Source: Clostridiales bacterium (GTDB taxonomy: Bacteria > Bacillota > Clostridia > Christensenellales > Aristaeellaceae). Taken from it: a stretch of 64,000 bases of DNA. Made by a program: the position numbers and the translations under genes. This document shows positions 56,182-64,000 of the stretch, one piece after another (the first letter of the stretch is position 1; each line of letters begins with the position of its first letter). The DNA is taken from contig SFIM01000005.1 in the NCBI GenBank assembly GCA_004556155.1, forward strand, positions 1 through 64,000, written 5' to 3'. The notes under the pieces are model-generated. The model was not told the origin of the DNA. It was given only the letters and a program-made list of their open reading frames with translations, and ran no database searches.

Positions 56182-57675
56182 TCACTTGGTGGGTTTCATC
56201 GTCGGGAACAGCAGCACGTCGCGGATGGAGGCGTTGTTGGTCAGCAGCATCACCAGACGATCCACGCCCATGCCCAGGCCGCCGGTAGGCGGCATGCCGA
56301 TTTCCAAAGCGTTGAGGAAGTCCTCATCCACGCCGCAGGCTTCATCGTCGCCCTGCGCCCGCAGCGCGGCCTGCGCCTCAAAGCGCGCGCGCTGATCAAT
56401 GGGATCGTTCAACTCGCTGAAGGCATTAGCCAACTCACGACCCAGCACAAACAGTTCAAAACGCTCGGTGTAATCGGGATTCTGCGGCATACGCTTGGCC
56501 AGGGGGGAGATATCGACGGGATGGCCGGTCAGGAAGGTGGGCTGCACCAAATGCTCTTCCACATATTCATCGAAGAACAGGTTCAGGATATCGCCCTTCT
56601 TGTGGCGCTTTTCATAGTGCAGATGATGCTCGTCGGCCACCTTGCGGGCTTCCTCCAGGGTCTCGATCTGCTCAAAGTCCACGCCGGCGTACTTCTTAAC
56701 GGCCTCGACCATGGAAATGCGCTCAAAGGGCTTTTCAAAATCGATGGTCACATCTCCGTACTGGATGATGGCGGTGCCGTTGACCTTGCGGGCCACGGTG
56801 CGGATCATATCCTCAATCAGATCCATCATGCCGTTATAGTCGGTATAGGCCTGATAGAGCTCGATCATGGTGAATTCCGGATTATGCTTGGGATCCATGC
56901 CCTCGTTGCGGAAAACGCGGCCAATCTCATACACGCGCGGGAAGCCGCCCACGATCAGGCGCTTGAGGTGCAGCTCCAGCGCGATGCGCAGATACATATC
57001 GATATCCAGCGTATTGTGATGGGTAATAAAGGGGCGCGCGGAGGCGCCGCCCGCCTGGGTGTGAAGTACAGGGGTTTCCACCTCCAGAAAGCCGCGGGCA
57101 TCCAGGAACTCGCGCATGGCGGAGATGATCTGGCTGCGCTTTACAAAGGTATCGCGCACCTCGGGGTTTACCACCATATCCAGGTAGCGCTGACGATAGC
57201 GCAGGTCGGTATCGGTCAGGCCATGGAACTTCTCCGGCAGAGGCTTTAAGCACTTGGACAGCAGCGTCAGGCTTTCCACATGGATGGAAATCTCGCCGGT
57301 CTTGGTCTTAAAGGGCTTGCCGGTGAAGCCGATCAGGTCGCCCAGATCCAGCTTTTTGAAAGCAGCGTAGGCTTCCTCGCCGATATCGTCGCGGCGAACA
57401 TAAAACTGAATCTTGCCCTTGCCGTCCAGCAGGCGGCCAAAGGACGCCTTGCCCATGATGTGGCGGCCGATCATGCGGCCCGCCAAAGCAACCGTCTGGT
57501 CCTCCAGCGTTTCATAATTGGCCAGAATCTGATTGCTTTCGTGGGTAACGTCATATTTGGTGATCAGGTAGGGATTCTGCCCGTTATCCATCAGGGTTTG
57601 CAGCTTATCGCGGCGAATCTGCTCTTGCTCACTGAAATCCGGCGTATTGGGCGTGACCTGAATATTTTCAGACAT
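56182..57675 (-). CDS. lysS: Lysyl-tRNA synthetase (class II)
   Basis: Charges tRNA-Lys. The 497 residues have the N-terminal OB fold (VALAGRMIGRHIMGKASFG), motif 1, motif 2 FRNEGMDPKHNPEFTMIELY and motif 3 GLGMGVDRLVMLLTN, ending RDVLLFPTMKPTK. AAAGGAG precedes the ATG. It follows greA by 28 bases, the usual greA-lysS pair. Confidence 0.97.
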   Translation of the reverse strand: MSENIQVTPNTPDFSEQEQIRRDKLQTLMDNGQNPYLITKYDVTHESNQILANYETLEDQTVALAGRMIGRHIMGKASFGRLLDGKGKIQFYVRRDDIGEEAYAAFKKLDLGDLIGFTGKPFKTKTGEISIHVESLTLLSKCLKPLPEKFHGLTDTDLRYRQRYLDMVVNPEVRDTFVKRSQIISAMREFLDARGFLEVETPVLHTQAGGASARPFITHHNTLDIDMYLRIALELHLKRLIVGGFPRVYEIGRVFRNEGMDPKHNPEFTMIELYQAYTDYNGMMDLIEDMIRTVARKVNGTAIIQYGDVTIDFEKPFERISMVEAVKKYAGVDFEQIETLEEARKVADEHHLHYEKRHKKGDILNLFFDEYVEEHLVQPTFLTGHPVDISPLAKRMPQNPDYTERFELFVLGRELANAFSELNDPIDQRARFEAQAALRAQGDDEACGVDEDFLNALEIGMPPTGGLGMGVDRLVMLLTNNASIRDVLLFPTMKPTK

Positions 57676-57703
57676 GCGCGTATGCTCCTTTATTCAAAAA
57701 ATC

Positions 57704-58195
57704 TTAAGTACGTTCGGTGCGCTCGATGGAAAGAACTTTCAGATGAGAAAGGCCGCCGGGGATTTCGATGGTCAGCTCGTCGCCCTTGCGCTTGCCAATC
57801 AGCGCGGCGCCCACAGGACTGTCGATGGAAATGGCGTTGTTCATGGGATCGGCCTCATGCGGGCCCACAATGCGGTATTCATCCTCAAAGTCTTCATCCT
57901 GATCCAGCACGCGCACGGTGGTGCCCACGTTTACTTTTTCGTTGGTGATTTCTTCATCGGATACGACGACGGCGGTGCGAATGGCGGCTTCCAGCTCTAC
58001 GATTTCGCCTTCCATCTTGGCCTGCTGATCCTTAGCCGCGTCATACTCGGCGTTTTCACTCAGGTCGCCAAAGGAACGCGCGGTGGCGATCAATTCGGAA
58101 ATCTGGGCACGGCCGGTGGTTTTCAAATACTCCAAACGGTCTTTTAGGGCTTTGAGGCCCTCGGCGGTAATCTCATTGCGTTTTACTTCGCTCAT
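57704..58195 (-). CDS. greA: Transcription elongation factor GreA
   Basis: GreA restarts backtracked RNA polymerase. The 163 residues contain the coiled-coil finger with acidic tip SFGDLSENAEYDAAKDQQ and the C-terminal domain with ISIDSPVGAALIGKRKGDE. AAGGAGG precedes the ATG. Upstream and on the same strand lies the glycerophosphodiesterase gene. Confidence 0.97.
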   Translation of the reverse strand: MSEVKRNEITAEGLKALKDRLEYLKTTGRAQISELIATARSFGDLSENAEYDAAKDQQAKMEGEIVELEAAIRTAVVVSDEEITNEKVNVGTTVRVLDQDEDFEDEYRIVGPHEADPMNNAISIDSPVGAALIGKRKGDELTIEIPGGLSHLKVLSIERTERT

Positions 58196-58228
58196 ATGCT
58201 TTGTCCTCCTTGTTGCGCGACGGCGCGT

Positions 58229-59056
58229 TTACTGCGCGCGGAAGCGTTCAAATATCTGGATATCATAGTATTGCTGCAGTTCACGATAGGTTTCCTGATC
58301 GCACACCGTCCAAGCTGCAAGCAGTGGGCGGAAGATGTTGGCAACAATACGGAACGATATATTCGCATCGGTTTTATAACCGTAAGCGATGAAATCAGGC
58401 CGACCCAGGAAGTCGATCAGCAGATATCCCAGGGCAATGCGGCGCAGCTTTTCCTTAAAAGGCTTATCCTTGAGCGGAGGCATAAAGGACAGCTGGCCGC
58501 GCACCACCGAGCGGGCGTTTTTGCGATACCAGCGCACGGCGAAGGGGTCAAAGGACTCGATGCAGTAAACGCCGCTGTACTGGCTCAGCCGCTGATGAAC
58601 AGCCTGCGGCAGGGCGTGGTTGTAAAAATCGGTTTTCAATTCCACGATCAGCGGTACCTGGCCGTTGACCAGAGAGAGCACCTCGTCAAAGGTGGGAATA
58701 TGCTCGCCCGTCTTGAACAATTCCAATTGCTGCAGCTCGGCCAGCGGCACGTCACACACGCGGCGCTTATCCCCGCAGGAGCGCTCCAGCGTTTCATCAT
58801 GATGCACAACCAGCACATGATCGCGCGTTTCGCGCACGTCCAGCTCGATGCCGTAACCTGCGCGCACAGCGCGCTCAAAGGCGGGCAGGCTATTTTCAGG
58901 CACGCCGCGGGCATTGTCATACAGTCCGCGATGGGCATAGGCATGGCTTGTTAACTGCTTTGCGCACAATTTTCGATGAAAAAGATTGGGAGCGATTAAA
59001 AACAGATACAAAGCCAGCAGAATCAGCAGGATACGAACAATCCAGAGCAGCGTCAT
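58229..59056 (-). CDS. Membrane-anchored glycerophosphodiester phosphodiesterase
   Basis: The 275-residue protein begins with a membrane helix (LLWIVRILLILLALYLFLIA), then a GDPD barrel with AHRGLYDN, PENSLPAFERAVRAGYGIELDVRETRD, VVHHDETLERSCG and the Glu of LIVELKT. It would release glycerol 3-phosphate from deacylated phospholipids or teichoic-acid units at the membrane. GGGGGGAG precedes the ATG. Promoter at 59116-59144. Confidence 0.9.
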   Translation of the reverse strand: MTLLWIVRILLILLALYLFLIAPNLFHRKLCAKQLTSHAYAHRGLYDNARGVPENSLPAFERAVRAGYGIELDVRETRDHVLVVHHDETLERSCGDKRRVCDVPLAELQQLELFKTGEHIPTFDEVLSLVNGQVPLIVELKTDFYNHALPQAVHQRLSQYSGVYCIESFDPFAVRWYRKNARSVVRGQLSFMPPLKDKPFKEKLRRIALGYLLIDFLGRPDFIAYGYKTDANISFRIVANIFRPLLAAWTVCDQETYRELQQYYDIQIFERFRAQ

Positions 59057-59115
59057 TTCGCTCTCCCCCCTCTTTCAAAGCATAACCGCATGGCCGCGCA
59101 CCATACATACGCATT

Positions 59116-59144
59116 ATTATACGATATTTTTTCCGTAATTGCAA
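59116..59144 (-). promoter_or_regulatory. Promoter of the glycerophosphodiesterase-greA-lysS run
   Basis: Minus-strand TTGCAA (59139-59144), 17-base spacer, TATAAT (59116-59121). Confidence 0.78.
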
Positions 59145-59210
59145 CCGCTGTCCAGGCATTTTATCTCTGAGCGCGGCGGTTCTTTTTCGCTTCTTTCACG
59201 CGTTTCCCCC

Positions 59211-59239
59211 TTGTAATTCACTGGAAAATCCGCTATAAT
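59211..59239 (+). promoter_or_regulatory. Promoter of glnS-gltX
   Basis: TTGTAA (59211-59216), 17-base spacer, TATAAT (59234-59239). The transcript would begin with a tight GACCG/CGGTC hairpin (59247-59261), which may protect the 5' end. No T-box elements are seen. Confidence 0.75.
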
Positions 59240-59293
59240 CATCGCAGACCGCCAGGCGGTCTTCTATGTATTTAATTTTTGGAGGGATCATGT

Positions 59294-60967
<1,674 letters not shown>

Positions 60968-61003
60968 GGCAAAATAAACAGTGAAAGGTCTGAAATTACA
61001 GCA

Positions 61004-62461
61004 ATGAAGGAAGTTCGCACGCGCTTTGCGCCCTCCCCCACCGGCTTTATGCACCTGGGCGGCCTGCGCACCGCGCTGTACAATTATCTCTACGCCAAGA
61101 AGAACGGCGGCAAGTTCATCCTGCGCATCGAGGACACCGATCAGGAGCGCTTTGTTGAGGGCGCAACCGAAGTGATCTACGATACCCTGCGCGGCTGCGG
61201 TATCGCTTGGGACGAAGGCCCCGATATCGGCGGTCCCGTTGGCCCCTATATCCAGTCCGAGCGCAAGAAAATCTATTTGCCCTACGCGCAGCAGCTGGTG
61301 GAGAAGGGCGCTGCCTACTACTGCTTCTGCACCAAGGAAGAATTGGACGAGCGCCGCGCCGCGTGCGAAGCCAAAGGCGAGGTATTCAAATATGATAAAC
61401 ATTGCCTGCACCTGAGCAGGGAAGAGGTACAGGCCAAGCTGGACGCCGGCGTGCCCTACGTCATTCGCCTCAACGCGCCTACCACGGGCGAATCCACCTA
61501 TGACGACGTGGTGTTCGGCCACCTGACCTTCCCCAACGATACGCTGGACGATATGGTGCTCATCAAGCAGGACGGCATGCCCACCTATAACTTTGCCAAC
61601 GTAATTGACGACCATCTGATGGGCATCACTCACGTCATGCGCGGTATGGAGTACCTGTCCTCCACGCCCAAGTACAATCTGCTCTATAACGCCTTTGGCT
61701 GGGAAATCCCCCAGTATGTGCACCTGACCACCGTGATGCGCGACGCGCAGCATAAGCTCAGCAAGCGCCATGGCGACGCTTATTACAGCGATTTCATTGA
61801 AAAGGGCTATCTGAAGGAAGCGCTGATCAACTATCTGGCGCTGGTGGGCTGGAATCCGGGCGACGAGCGCGAGTTCTTCACTATGGACGAATTGATCCAG
61901 GCGTTTGACATTAACCGCCTGAACAACGCGCCGGGCATCTTCGATATGGACAAGCTGACCTGGTTCAACGGCGAGTATATCCGCAAGCTGCCCTTTGATG
62001 AGTACCTCAAGATGGTCACGCCCTGGTTCGACAAGGCGCTGGGCGGAAAGCACTTTGATTACAAGCGCCTGGCCGAGCTGATGCAGGGCCGCACCGAGGT
62101 GTTCAACCGTGTGCCCGATATGGTGCGCTTCCTGGCTGAAATGCCGGAGTATGATCTGGATCTGTACAACAACAAAAAGATGAAGACCAATCCCGAGGTG
62201 GCGCTGGAGGCGCTGGAGATGGTGCAGCCGGTGCTGGAGGGCATTACCGACTGGCAGGAAAGCACCATTCACGATACCGTGATGGCTGCCATCGCGGCCT
62301 CGGGCAAAAAGAACGGCGCGGTGCTTTGGCCGCTGCGCATCGCCCTGAGCGGACTTGCCTCCACCCCCGGCGGCGCGTTTGAAATCGCCTACCTGCTGGG
62401 TCGTGACGAAACGCTCGCCCGCGTACAAAAAGCCATTGAAAAGCTGCGCGCCAATGCTTGA
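61004..62461 (+). CDS. gltX: Glutamyl-tRNA synthetase
   Basis: The 485 residues carry RFAPSPTGFMHLGGLRTALYNYL with the HIGH-type motif, EDTDQERFVEGATE, the KLSKRHGD active-site loop and the alpha-helical anticodon-binding domain. Because GlnRS is present next door, this GluRS is likely discriminating, which is inferred from the neighbour and not from a residue. Upstream ribosome site is AAAGG-like and weak. It forms a tandem with glnS. Confidence 0.96.
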   Translation: MKEVRTRFAPSPTGFMHLGGLRTALYNYLYAKKNGGKFILRIEDTDQERFVEGATEVIYDTLRGCGIAWDEGPDIGGPVGPYIQSERKKIYLPYAQQLVEKGAAYYCFCTKEELDERRAACEAKGEVFKYDKHCLHLSREEVQAKLDAGVPYVIRLNAPTTGESTYDDVVFGHLTFPNDTLDDMVLIKQDGMPTYNFANVIDDHLMGITHVMRGMEYLSSTPKYNLLYNAFGWEIPQYVHLTTVMRDAQHKLSKRHGDAYYSDFIEKGYLKEALINYLALVGWNPGDEREFFTMDELIQAFDINRLNNAPGIFDMDKLTWFNGEYIRKLPFDEYLKMVTPWFDKALGGKHFDYKRLAELMQGRTEVFNRVPDMVRFLAEMPEYDLDLYNNKKMKTNPEVALEALEMVQPVLEGITDWQESTIHDTVMAAIAASGKKNGAVLWPLRIALSGLASTPGGAFEIAYLLGRDETLARVQKAIEKLRANA

Positions 62462-62486
62462 TTTTGGCGCTCCCTGCGGTTATAAT
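62458..62486 (+). promoter_or_regulatory. Promoter of the HPr-like gene
   Basis: TTGATT (62458-62463), 17-base spacer, TATAAT (62481-62486), beginning in the gltX stop codon. Confidence 0.65.
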
Positions 62487-62554
62487 AAGGGCAAGCAAGG
62501 GATTGACCCTGTTGTATCGCGTAAGAAAATCACATCAGCAAAAGGAGGACTCTT

Positions 62555-62782
62555 ATGAAATCGATTCCCATCAAGCTCAGCTTCGCCGAGGAAGTCAAAA
62601 CCTTCGTTAACATCGTCAACCGCTATCCCTTTGATATGGACCTGCGCGCCGGCCGTCACGTGGTGGACGCCAAGTCCATCCTGGGCATCTTCTCCCTGGA
62701 TCTGAGCCGCCCCATCTCCCTGGAAGTGTATGCGGACGACTGCGAGGATCTGGAAAAGGACATCGCTCAGTTCAAGATCTGA
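62555..62782 (+). CDS. HPr-like protein lacking the phosphoryl-carrier histidine
   Basis: The 75-residue protein has the HPr fold with the regulatory-serine region VDAKSILGIFSLDLSRPI (Ser41 would correspond to Ser46 of HPr). The N-terminal segment KLSFAEEVKTFVNIV has no histidine where HPr carries His15; the only His is residue 35. It therefore could not pass phosphate in the PTS the usual way, but might be phosphorylated on Ser by HPr kinase, like Crh. Such proteins are common in Clostridia. AAGGAGG precedes the ATG. Confidence 0.85.
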   Translation: MKSIPIKLSFAEEVKTFVNIVNRYPFDMDLRAGRHVVDAKSILGIFSLDLSRPISLEVYADDCEDLEKDIAQFKI

Positions 62783-62803
62783 TTTCCCGTCATGATCCAC
62801 ATT

Positions 62804-62836
62804 CCCCTGCGCATACAATGCGCGGGGGGATTTTTT
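62804..62836 (+). terminator. Terminator-like hairpin running into the yqfC start codon
   Basis: Stem CCCCTGCGCA (62804-62813) and TGCGCGGGGG (62819-62828; one G-U) followed by GATTTTTT up to 62836. The ATG of yqfC begins at 62837, and the 3' arm holds the only purine-rich ribosome site. It should end the HPr transcript. Confidence 0.8.
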
Positions 62837-63082
62837 ATGCGGTTAAACGGTTTTCTGCCCGCCGAGGCTACCTCCGGAGCAATGCGCGTTGTGCTTACCG
62901 CGCAAAGTGCGCTGCTGGTAGAGCAGCATCAGGGCATATTGAGCTTTGATCCATCCTGTATTCGTCTGCGCACAAAAAACGGCTATTTGACCATCGATGG
63001 ACAAAACCTTGCGCTCAGCAGCTATGGCGCGCAGGACGCGGCTATCACAGGTCAGATACGGCGCTTGGAGTTTACACCATGA
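62837..63082 (+). CDS. yqfC: Sporulation protein YqfC (YabP/YqfC family)
   Basis: The 81-residue protein fits the YabP/YqfC family: short, beta-rich, with VVLTAQSALLVEQHQGILSFD, RLRTKNGYLTIDGQNLALSSYG and a final GQIRRLEF. YqfC and YqfD are sporulation proteins under mother-cell control in Bacillus. The start at 62837 uses GGGGGGA as ribosome site, inside a hairpin; a longer frame from 62792 has no site. Its stop overlaps yqfD (ATGA). Confidence 0.83.
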   Translation: MRLNGFLPAEATSGAMRVVLTAQSALLVEQHQGILSFDPSCIRLRTKNGYLTIDGQNLALSSYGAQDAAITGQIRRLEFTP

Positions 63083-64000
63083 GGGCGCTGCTGCAGGGCA
63101 TATCCTGCCAGGGGCTGGGCGCGGAGCGGCTGCTGGAAAAGCTGAAGGCTGCCGGCGTTCAGCTTTATGATGTGCGGCGGCAGGATGCAAAAACGCTTTG
63201 CTTTTATTATGAAAGCCGCGATCAGGAGCGGGTGTCCGGGCTTCTGCAAAGCCTGGGCTTTGCCTGCGCGCCCTTGCCTGTGCGCGGCTATGCGCGCCGT
63301 CTTGCCCAGTGGCCGCGCCTGGTTCCGGGGGCAATCGCCCTGCTGACCGCCCTGTGCTGCCTGGCCTTTTCGCTGCAGTTTGTCTGGCGAATTGATATCA
63401 GCGGCGCGGGCGCGTATGCGGGCGAGGTGCGCCAATATCTGCACGCGCAGGGGCTGCGGCCAGGCAGGCTCAAATCCGCCATTCAAACCAGCCAAATCTG
63501 CGATGATCTGCTCTATCGCCTGCCCAGAATCGCCTGGGTGCGCGCGCGGATTCAGGGCGTAACGCTCAGAATTGAAATCACGCAGGGGGTGCCCATGCCA
63601 AGCGGCATCAGCCAGACGGCGGCAGGCAATATCGTCGCTGTCTGCGACGGCGTGATCGCGCACATCGATGTATACGCAGGCGAAGCGGCGGTTTCAGCGG
63701 GCGATACTGTCCGCGAGGGCGACGTGCTGATCTATGGCCGCGAACGTGGCAAGGATGAATCCTTTACCCCCGTGCGCGCCAGCGGACGGGTCACGGCGCG
63801 CGTATGGAAAAGCGCCTCCGCCGTGCTAAGCGGCACGCAAACGCAAAGCATTCGCACGGGGCGCAGCATGCAGCGCATGGTGATTGCCTGCCCTTTTTAT
63901 CGCTATGCCCTGCAGTCGGAGCCAGAGTATCTGATCGCCGAAACCGAAGCCGAGCACCTGTATCCCATCGCCGCCTGGCTGCCAATTTGGGTAGAGCGCC
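63079..64000 (+). CDS. yqfD: Sporulation protein YqfD (partial, cut by window end)
   Basis: Open from ATG 63079 to the window edge (307 codons). The protein starts MRALLQGISCQGLGAERLL, has a basic stretch, one membrane helix (LVPGAIALLTALCCLAFSLQF, about residues 83-103), then an external part with LHAQGLRPGRLKSAI, LPRIAWVRARIQGVTLRIEI, GDTVREGDVLI and SGRVTARVW. This matches YqfD, a membrane sporulation protein encoded after yqfC and usually before phoH. The family is about 400 residues, so roughly 90 are missing. Start overlaps the yqfC stop. Confidence 0.9.
   Translation, partial: MRALLQGISCQGLGAERLLEKLKAAGVQLYDVRRQDAKTLCFYYESRDQERVSGLLQSLGFACAPLPVRGYARRLAQWPRLVPGAIALLTALCCLAFSLQFVWRIDISGAGAYAGEVRQYLHAQGLRPGRLKSAIQTSQICDDLLYRLPRIAWVRARIQGVTLRIEITQGVPMPSGISQTAAGNIVAVCDGVIAHIDVYAGEAAVSAGDTVREGDVLIYGRERGKDESFTPVRASGRVTARVWKSASAVLSGTQTQSIRTGRSMQRMVIACPFYRYALQSEPEYLIAETEAEHLYPIAAWLPIWVER

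Overview
The window reads as the chromosome of a moderately GC-rich (well above 50% G+C by eye) endospore-forming Clostridia-type Firmicute. The evidence is: Firmicute operon orders (ylxM-ffh-rpsP-khpA-rimM-trmD; dnaG-sigA-trmK-nif3; mreBCD-PBP2-minD-rodA), spore genes (ytfJ/gerW, yqfC, yqfD), an Asp23/DhaL-type pair, YlxM, MnmM, a T-box leader on thrS, GGAGG ribosome sites and consensus SigA promoters (TTGACA-17-TATAAT). The genus cannot be fixed from the sequence alone; an uncultured gut lineage such as Christensenellales is only a guess. Nearly all of the window is housekeeping DNA. I see no prophage, no CRISPR array and no intact insertion sequence.

Layout. (1) 1-6.8 kb, minus strand: a possible IS200/IS605-type end at the left edge, then a purine phosphoribosyltransferase, recG, a DhaL/fatty-acid-kinase protein with its Asp23 partner, and an exported L,D-transpeptidase. 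(2) 6.9-34 kb, plus strand: a SNF2 helicase with an N-terminal nuclease-like domain, ruvCAB with a LexA-box-like site, queA, psuK-psuG, tRNA-Pro(GGG), tilS-hpt-ftsH, a PHP phosphoesterase, a VanW protein, argR-recN, maf, the cell-elongation cluster mreBCD-PBP2-minD-rodA, then a 0.5 kb non-coding stretch with a striking inverted repeat, a tyrosine recombinase, a tiny cysteine-rich protein and lexA. (3) 34-52 kb, minus strand: rnpB (RNase P RNA), a zinc-ribbon coiled-coil protein, nif3, trmK, rpoD, dnaG, an Eis-like acetyltransferase, the trmD-rimM-khpA-rpsP-ffh-ylxM translation/secretion group, mnmM-rluB, dacF-ytfJ-DUF2953, an orphan zinc-binding lipoprotein, thrS with its T-box, and a MarR regulator. 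(4) 52-64 kb, mixed strands: a sugar isomerase-like protein, mnmA, a HAD phosphatase-thymidylate kinase fusion, an unknown membrane-anchored protein, lysS-greA, a membrane glycerophosphodiesterase, the glnS-gltX tandem, an HPr-like protein, yqfC and the start of yqfD, which is cut by the window edge.

How the genes work together. Four themes recur: DNA repair and recombination (recG, SNF2, ruvCAB, recN, lexA, Xer-type recombinase), tRNA and rRNA maturation or charging (queA, tilS, trmK, trmD, mnmA, mnmM, rluB, rimM, rnpB, thrS, lysS, glnS, gltX), envelope growth (mreBCD, PBP2, RodA, DacF, L,D-transpeptidase, VanW) and sporulation (ytfJ, yqfC, yqfD). The observations most worth following are: the palindrome with an 11-6-11 core plus an extra half-site beside the tyrosine recombinase, which resembles a dif/XerS arrangement; the nuclease-SNF2 fusion ahead of ruvCAB; the HAD-TMK fusion; and a terminator-like hairpin whose U-tract runs straight into the yqfC start codon.
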